A stretch of DNA of 64,000 bases from Dasypus novemcinctus (taxonomy: Eukaryota > Chordata > Mammalia > Cingulata > Dasypodidae): positions 33,648,770 to 33,712,769 of the forward strand of contig NC_080682.1 in NCBI RefSeq assembly GCF_030445035.2. Reading direction: 5' to 3'. Position 1 is the first letter of the stretch; each line of letters opens with the position of its first letter. This document shows, piece by piece, positions 22,220 through 35,640 of the stretch. The position numbers and the translations under genes were made by a program. The notes under the pieces were generated by a model. That model saw only the letters and a program-made list of their open reading frames with translations, did not search any database and was not told where the DNA came from.

Positions 22220-23335
22220 TATATTTACTGAGCACCTACTGAGTGCCAGACAATATTCAAAGGGCTTTAGGTACATAATTAAAGTTTATCTTCACATGAT
22301 AACTCTCAGATTGGTTCTTTAAATGTCAAATATTAATCTCAGTTATTAGAAAACCATCCTCCTATGTATTCAGGAAAGTCTTAACCACAATCCTTTCATT
22401 TTCTCTATGTCACACACCTCACATCCAGTCCATCAGCATATCATATTAATTGATGTGCACAATATATTTGAAGTGTGATTATTTCTCAACACCTCTTCTA
22501 CTACCCCTGTGGCCAAAAGACCCACCATCTACACCTTTAAATTATGGCTGAAACCTTCTAGGTTGTTTCCTTGTTTTCTGCTGTATCCCCCTTGAGTTTA
22601 TCTCAATGATGGGCCCAGATTGTTTTTGTTAGAAAGTAAGTTGCAACATGTCACTTTGCTCCACAAACCTACAAGTCTTTCTATCACACTAAGGGTAAAA
22701 ATCAAACCATTCTAAGAGACTCCAGATCCAATACGAGCTTGCCCTTCCTTGCTACTTCTATGAACACATCCTTTTTGAGTGTGCCTGTCCTGCTGTCTTT
22801 GGTGCAGCCACACTAACCTCCGTATGATTCCCTATTCACATTAGTATGATGCTGCCTGGACTTTGATTTTTTCTTCTGCCTGAAATTCCCTTTGCCCAGA
22901 TAACTGCATACATCTTTTCCCATTCTCTTTCTCATAAGATCATCCCTACCACTCTACTTAAAATCACATCTACCCCATCCTTTTTCCTTGTCTCATTTAT
23001 TTTCCATAGCAGTTAACCAATCTAATATTCTATATATTTTACTTATACACTTTGTTTCATGTCAGTTTTCCTCTGCTATGAAAGCTCTATTAGCACAAGA
23101 TTATTACTAATTAGTTTCAATCCTGTTTCCCCAGGACCTAGAAAAGTGCCTTTATAAATGTATTTGAAGGCTGCATTTTAGAGGATGAAACTGGAACACA
23201 GAGAAATTACAAAACTTTTTCATGGACAGTCAACAGGTTAAAGGTCAAACTTACTCTTGAATCCAGACAGTCTGGCTGTAGAGTTCAAGTCATTCATCAC
23301 TATTCTATGGTATGACTGTTTTTCTATGAAAGTAT
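22220..23335 (+). repeat. MIR split by an L2 element (copy B)
   Basis: The MIR is clearest here: 'ttactgagcacctactgagt' then 'gccagacaatattcaaaggg' (22229-22265), and its continuation 'gaggatgaaactggaacaca' and 'ccagacagtctggctgtaga' (23180-23285). The L2 (about 22370-23175) includes 'ctgaaattccctttgcccag' and ends 'cctagaaaagtgccttta'. Both are ancient mammalian families. Confidence 0.8.
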
Positions 23336-25060
23336 ACTGCTCTTGTCTGAGTTGAAAAAAAAAATTCCATTTCTTTATTATATATTTTTAAAACTAACAA
23401 AAATAACAGAGTTTTATAAATGTGCTTCTTGCTGATAGGCATTCCATAAAGATGTTAAAAACACAGTATGTTTTTGGCGGTACTATATAAATCTTTTCAA
23501 ACATACATGTAGAGTCTTATTTACAAAAAAATAAGGTGATATGTCTGGGATAGTTGGAGAACCTGTATTAATCAAGTACTGGCTGTCCTGGTATATGAAA
23601 AGGTTCAGAAACAGAGTGGTGCAACAATGGGGAAAGTATCATCCTTATATGTAGCCATGTGCAGACAGTTGCTAAGGGGAATTTATGGGTGGTTCTATTC
23701 CATGAGATAATTCTCTACTATCTTCCAAGATGTTCTCCTTTTGTGTGTATATTAAGATGTTTCAGATAGTACTCTGTCCATATCCCCATCTGAGGGAAAT
23801 GTGAGATTTATACATTGGGAAATCTTTTTGTGGGAAAAGAAAAGTTGAGCAGTAGGAGCCAGAATGCACTCACTTATGAAAAAAAATCTGGTCTATAATA
23901 CAGTCAAATGTAAGGCAAAACTAGATGTCACGTTAACATGTATGGAATTCTACTACCCCTTCTCCCTCATTTTAGGAAAACCTAATACAGAATCCAAATG
24001 GTGAAAACTAGCAGTTGACTGTGATTTTCTCTCTTAAAGGTCAACTGGAATTATGATATATTTAATATTGAAGTTAATAACTTTTCACTATTCCTGTCCT
24101 AACAAATGAATTCTTTGATTTCCATGGTCCAGTGGAAACTCTCTTTTGTATCATTTGGCAAAGTCATCATTTAATACTTGTTGTTGTGAATATTTCATTA
24201 ATATCTCAATGGACCCTGTAATTTGCATAAGTACAAGAATTGTGTCTGTTTGTCCATACAGTTGTATCCCCAGGGTACAATATAATACTTGGAATATATA
24301 TATATAATTCCTTTTTTTCCTGTGGATTGTCTTTAAGGAAAATTTCAAGTTCTTGAATAGGTATAGAACTGTTCAGGTTACTATTTTTCTGGTGTGAGCA
24401 TCTTTAAGAAATTGTATATGTCATCAAAATTATGACATTTAATAGCAAAAGATGTTCAAAGCATTTTATTGTTATCCTTTTAATTTTTGTGGGTAACTAT
24501 AATGTCATCCATTCTTTGATTCCTTTATTGACAATTTTGTCTTCTCATAGTGGTTGCCCTGAGGGTTATTAACATTTAATTATTAGAGATAAAATTAATA
24601 TTTCTCATTCTTTGTCATATTTTTGTGATAAATTTTACTTTCATACATGACTCAAACTTCACAATGAATCATTGCAGTTTTCCTTTAGACAATGAAGTTA
24701 CAGCAATTAATTTTTAAAAATCTAATATTTGATATACTTACCTTCAGTTTTTACGTTATTATTTCTCTGAGTAGATCTAAAGTTCCTTCTGTTACCATAT
24801 TCCTTCTGCCTTGTAAATTTTTGCTGCCCAAGTCTGCTGGCTATAAATTTTTCTGTGTGTTAATTTTCTTGCAAAGGCCTTATTTTATCATTATTTTATT
24901 GTTTGTAAGATATATAAGTGAATATTGAATCCTGCACTAACTGTTATTCTCCTTCAGTATTTGAAATGTCTCTCCATTTTGATCTGCCGTGTATCATTTT
25001 ATGATGTCTGTTAAAATTTCATTGGTTTTTCTCCTGTATATAGATTCTCTTGCTCAATTT

Positions 25061-26159
25061 GAAAGAAAATTAGACTGATAACAGGGACAAACTTAATTGA
25101 AACTTAAATTAAGAAATTGAAAATCTTATTTGAATAGTAGAAGTCCTTAAAATGATCCTGAATATTGTAATTATTGTAATTTTATGATATTTAGAAATAC
25201 TTTTGAAGTATTTCTTTCTTTTATTCAAGAAAAGCCATCTCAAAAGATCACAATCAGGAAAGTAAATTTTAGGATGCTATAGCTTCACATACCTTTATTT
25301 CTTTATAAGAAAACCTGTTCATATTATATTCAGTATTATGTCTCTGAAAATTTGTTCTTAGAGAAATTTTGAGTATATAATTAAAACACATTCTGCTATC
25401 AAACATATGCTTGTTTCACTAGAGATGTATGCATTTTTCTTTGCTTAGAAACTGATGTCTTGAAAATTATTGGATTGGGTAACAAACTTACACTTAAAAA
25501 TTAACTCTTTAATTACTTTGGGCTGCTGAGATTGATCTGGTAGAATCATAGACAAATATCACTGCTATAAAATATTTAATTTCATTGACAGAAAAATAAA
25601 TATATGCTCTTAAAATCTCTTCAAATAAATAAATCCTAGAACAAAAATTTAAAAAGGAGAAAAAATAGTTGAAACAAGTGTGAATTCAAGTTATGTGAGA
25701 TAATTTCTCAGGAATGTGTTCACCTAATGTAAATTTAGGAATTATAATTGAGACAAGGCCATTTTTCATAGATAGAGGCTAAGGTAGGTAATTGGAAATG
25801 AAAGGATCTAACATCATAGGAACCCTCAAAGGCAGGCTAACTTTTGAGATCTTGGTCCATTTGTATATGGTAGCAAGTTTTAAGTTATTCTATATGCTAT
25901 GCTTTTGTTTTCTAGAGCCCTAATTAAATACTAAATAAATATATAATATAATCATACTGTACCAATAGATATCTGGAAGTATAAAAATGGATCTAATCAA
26001 TTCTTGTGAATGGGCATGAGAAGGAAATAATGGAATAAATATCTCTCACACTCAGATTCTAACATAATTGATGGTTAATATTGACCATGGAGCTGAATTT
26101 AAATGAAGAAATAAAGAAGATACTTATAGACAGTCAAATTAGAAGTAATCTATCTATAA
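25061..26159. other. AT-rich sequence without recognised features
   Basis: No coding region, SINE or LTR is recognised. It lies between the end of copy B and an old L1 fragment. Confidence 0.5.
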
Positions 26160-26700
26160 ATTAAAAGCAATCTAGAGTTAATATATAGGTTCAATGCAAA
26201 CCCATTAAAAATGTAAGCAGGTTTTTTTTGTTGTTACAGAAATTGAGAATCGGAATCTGAAATACAAATGTAAAAATAGAGAATTATGTTACTCAAATCA
26301 AATTTGAAGAAGAAGGATAAAGTTTTTGGATTCACATTGTACATTTAAATAATAAACAGAATATGATATTGGTGAAAAGATATGTACTGAGAGAAATGGA
26401 ATCAATTAAAGAATTCAGAAATAGATTCACACATGCATAGTAAATGATTTTTGCTAATTATATTCAAGCATATCTATGGGGAAACTTTTTATTTTGTAAT
26501 GGGACTGAAAAAATAGAAAAGTTTTTTTGCCAAAAATGGGTACATTAACTCATTAACTCATCATTTCAGCATATATAAAAGGTATCTTATAATAGTCCTT
26601 AGGCAATATGGAGCTTAGTACTTTAAAATTTCTAAAATAAACATTGGATAACTTCAGTGTGACAATGGATTAGTCCCATATTTTAGAATAAAAACAAAAT
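26160..26700 (+). mobile_element. Ancient L1 ORF2 fragment
   Basis: 'aaagcaatctagagttaata', 'ggttcaatgcaaacccatta', 'cagaaatagattcacacatg' and 'gccaaaaatgggtacat' run in the order of the 3' half of L1 ORF2. Many indels; no open frame remains. It is older than the L1 pieces around 36 and 60 kb, judging by divergence. Confidence 0.6.
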
Positions 26701-26719
26701 TTGTGAGTCCTTTAAATAT

Positions 26720-28985
26720 GTGCTAATATTGATTTGGTCTTGCCAAGTATAACTTTTTTTTTGACATCCAGAAATATATATATGAAACTTAGATATATTT
26801 AAAAATTATTAAATATTTATTTTATTAAATAAAAATATTAATTTGCGATTTAAAAATTAGAAGATGATCAATAAACCCAAGTTTATATATTTTTAATCAT
26901 AATAAGAATAATTGGATTTAAACTAGATGGAATGTTTGTATGCATATTATCAATTACAAACCAAAAAAATGTATTACATATAGCCAAAGTATGGAACACC
27001 TGGCTTAAGATTCTGGTCACATGCATTTCTAATTTTTTTAATGATTTGGTTATAGTATCAATTATGAGTGCCAATGTTTGTTAATTAAATATATATATGC
27101 ATACATTTGATTTTAAAAGTAAAATTGTGTGAGTCCTTAACTTATAACCAAATTTGAAACATTTAATGGAAATTATTTTCATAGTTATTTCTTTATATAT
27201 TTAATAGTTCTACATGGCCTCACTCATTATGTCTGCTTGGACATTCAAATATATTGCTATTTTAAAGAGGAGTAATCTTTGGACAGAGGACCTAACATCA
27301 CCTAGAGCTTTTAAACATTGGGCTGGACCATGAATTTATACTTTCAGATTCCAAATTCTGTTTTGGTTATCTTTCACCATTGAGGACTCTAGTACATCAG
27401 TGAACTGATGGCAAGAAATGTATTAGGGCTATTTTCCTTGTGAGTCCTAATTACTTATAAAAATAATAGATGTATTTCTTCATATTCATCAAATTTTTTA
27501 TTTTATTTCTTTCAATTTTGCTTTTACCACATCTCCATAGAAAATTGTCTTAACCTTCTTGCAGTTTATGTTAACCTCTCTCCCTATGGCACTTTCAAAA
27601 TAAGGAAAGAAAAGCCTTTGGGGTTTCCTAGTTAAGTCATTCACACATTTTTTAATTAAGTGAAAAATTTAAGAAACAATATATAGTGTGATAGACAGTC
27701 ACAATATTCAATTAGTTAGAATATGTGGATTGGATTCCTAATTTGATTTGCATCTTTTTTTATTCCTAATACATAGACTTCAACCTAAAATTTGCCTTCT
27801 GTACCAGTACTTTTGAGCTTTTTTCTTTTCCACTGTGTTGGTTGTTTCAACTAATTATATAAGAATGTTTTCACCTGATGTTGGCAATTATTCTATATAA
27901 ACTTTATCTTTCCCATAGGAATGTTGGAATAGGGCTTCCTTCCCTCTCCATCATTACTTATACTCTAAGTGGCTTTTACTCTTACTTTAAAAAAAACATT
28001 TCAATATAGTAAAACTGGAGCTTTACATACATTACAAATTTAACTATTTTACAGAACATTATTTGTAACAAATTAAGTGACCTCAAGAATGACTCAATTT
28101 CTATGAGGTGAATACATAGAGAAAGAAAAGTAAATCCAGAAAATAAGAAATAAAAGCTATCCTCCAACCAGTGCTATATATGAGCAATTTAATGAAACTT
28201 TGGCTTCTGGTATAGGTAACTCTTTGATTCTTAGTTTAACTATAGGACTATCCAAGAAAGATTTCTATTTTATTCTTTCTAACATTAATTTTTTCCTGCT
28301 ATTTTAAAATTATATATTAAGTCATATTAAATGCATAGACTTTTTTCCATTTTTTGAAGTAATATTTAATTACTGTTGTCTACAGCTACTTTAATTATGA
28401 TATAGTCATTTAGTTGTTATTCCATTGATGTCTCAATCAACAAAACATAAACAAGTGTAACACATTGAAAGAAAAATAATTTCTTGTTATTTTCTTCTGA
28501 ATAACTCTTTTCAATCTCAGGAAAATTTTGAGGAAATAGAAAAATATATGGATTGCCAAGAAATTAAAATTCCAAAAGCAATAAACAGAAATTATTTTGC
28601 CATTAGAGGAGAATATAATGCCACATATTTGAGCAAGAAACATGAAAGAAATTTGAACCATCACACAAACTTTAATTCAATCATATTGCATCTTCCCAAT
28701 AAATACTTTGATTAATATTGTTCAGCCAAACCAGAAGTGCTAAGGCAATTGGGAAAGTTTTAGAGATTAACTCATGAAATTAAAAAACAAACATTAGGCT
28801 CTGGTTGTGAGAGTGAACCTAATTCAGACATTCTTTAATTAAAATTGTTTTAAAGCTTAAATTTTACTATCATAGTTTTTCTTATATTTCTTCTAATCTT
28901 CTAGAAAAACAATATTTTCATTCTGTGAGTAGATTACAGCAAATCATTTCACACAATTGCTGAAACATCTAGATTTTGTTGTACT
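26720..28985 (+). repeat. Diverged direct duplication, first copy
   Basis: Collinear with 30100-32295 at an offset of about 3.3-3.4 kb. Anchors: 'agaagatgatcaataaaccc' (26860), 'ctattttaaagaggagtaat' (27257), 'aataatagatgtatttcttc' (27463), 'ccagtgctatatatgag' (28169), 'gtgagtagattacagcaaat' (28926). No product is recognised; the few 60-75-codon frames are not conserved in position between the copies. Confidence 0.7.
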
Positions 28986-28989
28986 GTTT

Positions 28990-29083
28990 TTGTTTTGTTT
29001 CGTTTTTTAGGAGGTACAGCGATTGAACCTGGGACCTTGTACATGGGAAGCAGGGTTCAACCACTGCGCTACACCCACGCCCC
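28990..29083 (-). mobile_element. tRNA-derived SINE monomer
   Basis: Plus strand 'ggaggtacagcgattgaacc' through 'ctgcgctacacccacgcccc' is the complement of a tRNA-like body, with poly-T/TTTTG tail complement at 28986-29008. It sits at the right end of the first duplication copy and is absent from the second, so it inserted later. Confidence 0.75.
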
Positions 29084-29345
29084 ATTATTCTATTTTATTT
29101 TCAAATTTTTTCTTTATTTTTAAAGTCATTTTAGATTATATAAATGTTACATGTAAAATACAGGGTATTTCCATATACCCCACCACCTCCCCTTCCCATA
29201 CTTTATCCCATTAACAACATCTTTCATTAGTGTGGTACATTTGTTACAACTGATGGACCTGTATTGAAGCATTGCTTCTAAGTAGAGTCTATAGTTCAAA
29301 CTATGTTTTACACTTTGCACTACACAATTTATAGGTTTTGACATG
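29084..29345 (-). mobile_element. L1-type 3' end module, inverted
   Basis: 'ccatataccccaccacctcc', 'ttaacaacatctttcattag' and 'tgtggtacatttgttacaac' match the inverted module at 19060-19200. Together with the SINE it separates the duplicated segment from following sequence. Confidence 0.65.
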
Positions 29346-30099
29346 CTAGATGACTCACTCTCAATATTTTATGATGATTCTAAAATATTTTTCTAGCATA
29401 GTGCTACTTTAACTCTTGGAGATATGCTCTTTCATAATACGATAGTTTACTGTGAAGTAAGAGTTAAAGAAATAGCATGTATATGTAAACAGTTCTGATA
29501 ATTTATCAACAGTGGAAAATATACATCAACTACCTGGTGGTTTATATTTTGACATAATGAGGAAAATATTCCATTTTAATTTTAGTTTTATCTTGCTAGC
29601 TATGTGATATAGAAGTCATTTCATATTACTATTTGTTCCATAGTGTCTTAATGGAAATCTCTTGAGTTAACAGTCTCTTTCTGTTTTCGTCATGGCTTGA
29701 AAAATATCCATATCCATATTATGTGAGAAAGGGGTGTCTGCAGAATAAAACCATGGTATAATAGGAAATAATATATGATTATGAAAAGCATATGCATATG
29801 AAGAGTTATCTAGATTGATTCTTAGCTCTGGCATGTATTAGTTGTGAGAGTAGCTATAAAGGTGAAATAAAGCAATGTGCAAAAATTCCATTCCACAGCA
29901 AGTGTTTTATAGATTATAGATTTTATTATTTTTCTCATCCTTTGCAAAAATTGTTGAGTTTCAATACTGAATCCTAGATATCTACAGTTTTCTGATTTCT
30001 AGTAAAATGTTATTTATGTTTCTTTAAATTCATTTCTAAGGTTTATTCATTATTATTAAATTAAGAATTACAGACACTTTCTCTTTATAATTTCTGAGT
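29346..30099. other. No recognised feature
   Basis: AT-rich spacer between the two duplication copies. Nothing coding or repetitive is recognised. Confidence 0.5.
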
Positions 30100-32295
30100 T
30101 CTCTAATATTGATTCCTTCATACCAAGTTAATTTTTTTCTTTTGGCACCTGTAAATATATATGTGAAATTTAGATAAAATGTTTGAAATTATGCTATTTT
30201 GGTATATGAAAAGGTAGAAGATGATCATTAAGCCTATTTTTATAGCTATTTTAATCATAATGCAGGTCACTGGATTTAAACCACATGGAATGTTTATGTG
30301 CATATTATTTATCATGTAAATATACATATATATCATGTGTAGCAAAAGAATGGAATACCTGGTTCAAGGCTCAGGTCACATACATTCTTAAGGATGCAGT
30401 TAAAATATTAATTTTGAGAACCCATGTTTGTTAATTAAAAAATAAATTTGATGCTAAAAGCGCAATCATTTGAGTCTCCTGCAATTATAAACAAAATTGA
30501 AATATTTAAAAGAAATCTTTTATGGTTATTTCTTTATATATTTAGCAGTTCTACTTGACCTCTCTCATTGATCTTTATCGTTATACAAATGTATTGCTAT
30601 TTTAAAGAGCAGTAAATATTGGACAGAAAGACTAGTATCACAAGAAGCTTTTAATCATTTAGCTGGGCCATGAGCACATGCTTTCAGATTCCAAACTGTA
30701 TTTTAATTATTTTTCACCATTGCAGATTCAGGTAACATCATTGAACTGATGGCAATAAATGTATTAGGACTGATATTTTTCTTGCAGTTCCTAATCACTT
30801 ATAAGAATAATAGATTGATTTCTTCATATTCAACATACTTTCTATTTTATTCCTTTCAATTCTGGTTTTACCACATCTACATAAACACTTCTTTTTCAAC
30901 CTCCCATTATTAATATTTATAACTATCTCTCCTCCCATGACACTCTTAATTTAGAGAAAACAGTCTTTGGGTTTTCCCATTCAAATCATTAACATATTGT
31001 TTTATTTAAATGGAAAATTTATAAGCATTTCAAATTATTATAGTAACTCAAAATATTTGGTTAATTAGAATAGATGATTTGGTGTTCTAATTTGTTTTGT
31101 CTTTCTTAATTTTATTTGCAGACATAGACTTCAGTCTAAAATCTGCTTTTCTGACACCTCACCTAAGTATTTCTCTGTCTCTCTGCCTTCATTCTTTGCA
31201 CTAATACTATGAAAGCGTTTTTGCGTGAGATTGCCATTTTCCTAAGTAATTTTTACCTTATCTTTTCCAGAGTTTTGTCATAATGAGGATTCCTTTTCTT
31301 TCATTATTTCTGCTCTAAAAGGCTTTTTCTCTTACTGATGTGATCCATGTTAATATAGTAAAAATGGAGGTTGAATAACATTGCAAATTTAAATGTTTTA
31401 CAAAACATTATTTGGAAAAGATTATGTGACCTAAAGAGTGACTCAAAATTCTGATAAGAAAAACACATAAAATATTTTGAAAAAATCAATTTTAAATGAC
31501 TAGTAAATTCTAACTTCCAACCAATGCTAACTAAGAGATAATAAATGAAACCTTGGATTCTGGTATGTATAACTCTTTGATTATCAAATTTTTAAACTGC
31601 AGTTCTACACAGGAATGTTATTTATTTTATTTTAACTTTCAATTTTTTCTATCTTTTTACTCTCAAATATTAAGGCTTATATCTGGGTGCAAAGTTTTTT
31701 GATCATTTTCAATGTAATATTTAATTACTATTTTATATGGATACTTTAATTATTATTTAGATTTATTTATTTATTTGTTATTTCACTAAATCCACAGCCA
31801 ACAATACATAAACAAGCATAACGCATTGAAAAATAATTTCTTGATTATTTTCTTTAATAATTCTTACTGTTCCTGACTAAATGTGTGAGGGAACTGAAAA
31901 ACTTATGGGTTGTCAAGAAATGATATCACCCAAAGCAATAAAATGTGCAACTATTTAACTATTAAAAGAAAACTTAATACCAAGTATTTAAGTAAGAATT
32001 GTGATAGAACCATGAACCTTCACACCAATTTTAATTCAATCATAATGTGTCTAATAAACACTTGATTAATTCTGTTTAGCAAAACCCAAGAAGACCTAAG
32101 GCAACTGGGCCAACCTAACTCAGGTATTGCACACTTAAAGTTGTTTTAAATTAAATCTTACTGAAATAGACTGTTCTTCAAAATTTATTCCAAATTTCTT
32201 AGGTAAGTATTAATATATCCATTCTACCAGTGAGTAGATTATAGCAAATAATTTTACTTAATTGCTAAAAGATCTAGATTTCTGCTTTTCTATTT
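30100..32295 (+). repeat. Diverged direct duplication, second copy
   Basis: Partner of 26720-28985. Anchors: 'agaagatgatcattaagcct' (30215), 'ctattttaaagagcagtaaa' (30597), 'aataatagattgatttcttc' (30804), 'agtgagtagattatagcaaa' (32229). Base differences are numerous, so the event is old. Confidence 0.7.
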
Positions 32296-33125
32296 CAATG
32301 CTCTGTCCACTAATATGCTACCTAATGTATTTAGGTATGTTAAGGAAATTTCTTTTAGCTCATCACTTTGTGTTTTGGTGTGATTTATTATGAAAAGAGC
32401 TAATAGAATACAGTGGTAAATTGACTAGGTGACCACATGGTTTTAGAAATTACCTGAGTAGGACCAATGAACAGTAAATATTTGGACTGACACCTTTTCT
32501 GATTCAGACACAGTTGTTGTCTTTGTTCTTTCCTAATGTTATTCCAATGCTAAATCACCTGATCTATTTTTTGAGGAGCTGAGGTATGAAAAAACGCTCC
32601 CTTGAGAGTCATAAATAGAAAATCATTTCCACGAGTAATTTATGGATCTAACTGAACAAACCTGCATAATTTAGCATTCAATTTCACCAGCAATTGGGAA
32701 ATTACAGTGACATTAAGGGGCATAATAAAAACTATTTGATCACTTACAGTTTTCAAATTTGCAAGATCGTTTACCTTTTTTTGTTTGGATTGAACACCAT
32801 CTCACTATGTTAGAAGGTCATTACACATCAAGTATTCATAACATAGAACTATAGAAATAAGTAAAGCAGAATATGAGAAATGCCTGAAATTTATGTCATA
32901 CCAAGGATGTGTGAGAAGGCATCATCCAATAAACTGTGGAAATACTTAATTGATGCTTGATATACCTATATATTCTGTTGTCTTCACCTTTAGCAAATTA
33001 AGAGTAGAAGATTCAGAGATTTTTTTTTAAGAGAGCAAGCCCTACTGTCTGCATGGAACTCATTCATTTAATTTTTCCTCCATGGCAGTTATTACCATCC
33101 ATATTCATAGTCTAGTTGATTACTA
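32296..33125. other. No recognised feature
   Basis: Unique-looking sequence without open frames above 60 codons and without a repeat I can name. Confidence 0.5.
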
Positions 33126-33600
33126 TTACTTACACCTTGCAATACAATGTCACTCTTGTTAGATGGGCTTCCTCCAAGTTTCTCAAACCACACAGCCATG
33201 GCCTACACATGGCCTTTGCATTGGGGTTCCCTGTATGCAACTCTTTTCTCTAATGAAAAGGTGTGATTAACTCTTTCCCCTTAAGATCTTTGATGAAATG
33301 CCAACATTTTACTGAGGCCTGCCCTGACCACACTATTGATGACCAGTTGCTTTGCCATGTCCTCACCCCCAAATCTCTCAGTCCCTAATCTTTATTACAT
33401 TTTCTTTTCCTTATGCTATGCCTCATGTTCTAATATGGCATAACTTACTTTTGTATATTTGTCTATCTCCTAGCCAGAGCACAGGGCCCAAGAGGCCAAA
33501 GATCTTTTATTGTTTGTTTTACTGTGTACATACTATCTGTTACATTGAAAATATACAATGAATTATTACCAAATAAATGAATTACATGAAGTGGCATCAT
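33126..33600 (+). repeat. L2 element fragment
   Basis: 'gcctttgcattggggttccc', 'gaaatgccaacattttactg', 'aggcctgccctgaccacact', 'atttgtctatctcctagcca' and a closing 'ccaaataaatgaatta' follow the order of the L2 3' region. A 69-codon frame at 33352-33561 is accidental. Confidence 0.7.
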
Positions 33601-34076
33601 GAATATAAAATACATATTATATAATTAAACCAGCAGTAAACACCTCCCACAAATGTATTAACCTGGAATAATATATATAACTTTAAATTTGCAGAACAAC
33701 ATTTAATTTTTCCTTTGTTTTACCTATGCATCATTTATAAAAATCTATTATGATTAATCCATAAATTTCTTCATATTTTCAAAGTTTAATCTAAATTAAC
33801 TACATTATCTGACAAAAATATCTTTTAAAATTAATATGTAAAATTTAAAAATGCAAGACCTTTCAATTTGAAAAATCGAAATAACTAAAATGATAAATGT
33901 GACTTTAAGTTATTCTTAGTCAAATAGGAGTTAAATTATTTAACTCCAGGATATTTATATAATGGTTGTCACTATGAATGATGCATAGCACTGCATGTAA
34001 GGTAGAGTGACCATCAATGAATAATGGAAATATTAAATTCCTGTATTATTAAACAGGTAAAAAAGTAAAAAGTAAT
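33601..34076. other. No recognised feature
   Basis: Very AT-rich spacer ending in the left target repeat of the following SINE. Confidence 0.5.
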
Positions 34077-34308
34077 GTGTTGGGAGGGCATAATATTCAA
34101 GCAGTTAAGCATCCACCTCCCACATAGGGGGTCCCAGGTTTGGATCCTAGTGCCTCCTAAAGAAAACAAACAGACAATGAGCAAAAACAATGGGCAAACA
34201 GCATAGGGAGCCAACTCAAGGGATTCAGTGTGGCTCAGTAGTTGAGTGCCAGCCTCCTGTATACAAATCCTAGGTTCAATCCCCAGTCCTGGTACTTCAA
34301 CAACAACA
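34077..34308 (+). mobile_element. Dimeric tRNA-derived SINE
   Basis: Two tRNA-like units in tandem. Unit one, 34081-34160, has 'ttcaagcagttaagcatcca' and B-box-like 'gggtcccaggtttggatcc'. Unit two, about 34208-34300, has 'tggctcagtagttgagtgcc' and 'taggttcaatccccagtcct'. An A-rich linker with CAAA repeats joins them. Flanked by the perfect 10-bp duplication AAAAAGTAAT (34067-34076, 34309-34318). Confidence 0.8.
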
Positions 34309-34619
34309 AAAAAGTAATAAAACCAGTGAATTTAACCTAGACAAGGTAGAAATGAAATGATAAAACTAGAATAACAATGAATTAAAAGGAAGTAAAATTT
34401 AATAACATTTATCAAAAAGAAAAGAGAGATAATTAAGCCACAAAAAGTTTAAAAAATACATGAAGTATAAAAGAGGTTGTAACAAATATAGGGGAGAATA
34501 TTATGAGATATATTTCAAACTGTATTATCATTTAAATCAAAACAGATTTGAAATCTTTGTACAAATTTTGATTTCTGCTATGACAATGTAAGTAGCACAT
34601 GAATTCACCTGTCATCATA

Positions 34620-35640
34620 AACAACTTTAATATGAACAAAATACAGATGCAAACTGTTCTAAGGATTTGGATGCATTCGTAGCAGATCAGTTATCCATGA
34701 CATAACGGAAATATATGCAATTGGATTCATATTTAACCTGTCTTTCTGCATTGCTGACTGACTTGAGAATTGCAGAGTAAAACCAGAGTATAAAGGTCTT
34801 GCGTAGCTGAAGAGCAGAGATTGGAGTTTCCAACATTACAGAAGTTGGAACAGAGAAAATAGGTGTCTAAAGAAGATGACCCAAATATTGTACTGGGATT
34901 CTCTGTAAGACCTCTGTTGAAGACTGAGCTATAAATGTGCAGATGAAAAATCAACAGATTAAGAGAGGTTACTAAAGTCCTGAGAACAGTGTATTCATAC
35001 CAAAGTTCATGAAGGACTGGGAGAAGTTGGATTTATGGCCCCGTCAGTAAGATGAATATCTTTGATTAACTCAGACATCAAGTTAAGAAAACAAAACAAA
35101 ACAAAAAACAACAAAGCACTTTTGAAATAAGGACAATACACTGCAATTCATATCATGTTCTAAGACTGAGGTCAAAATAAATTAGAACATTCTTAACAAA
35201 GAATAATAAATATCCTGAGAAAATCAAAAGACATTGCCAGCAATTTACTGCAAGCAAAAACCAAACAATAAAAAAAAAACCTTATTGAAAGATAACACAA
35301 TCTAAGCTCCCTACAATGTATCATTCACAAAGTACAGTCTGTTTTAAAATTAAATTACCTAAAATAAAAAAGCAAGAAAATGTGAACCACATTAATGAAA
35401 AAAAGTTTATAGGAACAGATTTCAAGATCAACCCAAAGTCTGAATTGCAACCAAGGCGTTCAGAACAGTTTTGCAGGTATGTTTGATGACTTAAAGAAAG
35501 GATGCTCCAGTGATAAAATATATAACAAATTATAGCATAAAAAATGCAGATTAAAATAAAAATGAACTAAATAAAAATTCTAGAAAGGAAAAGTAAAAGT
35601 ATATGGCAATGATGTATATGTATATGGCAAAAGGAAAAGT
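34620..35640 (+). mobile_element. HAL1-like (half-L1) fragment
   Basis: 'ggaacagatttcaagatcaa', 'cccaaagtctgaattgcaac' and 'tatgtttgatgacttaaaga' resemble the HAL1 ORF1 region of mammals. Stops throughout. A 16-bp direct repeat 'gtatatggcaatgatg' occurs at 35601-35616 and 35639-35654. The left limit is uncertain. Confidence 0.5.

Larger units (their letters stand above)
19740..25060 (+). repeat. Segmental duplication, copy B
   Basis: Begins near 'attctttaattagtttgcat' (19775), parallel to 'attttttaattagtttgaat' in copy C (42855). It then follows copy C through 'aaaatagaaatatactaac' (20583), the MIR/L2 block (22220-23335), and copy A through 'aaatctaatatttgatatac' (24716), after which similarity fades. 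No gene is recognised; open frames here are short and unlike any family I know. Confidence 0.75.
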
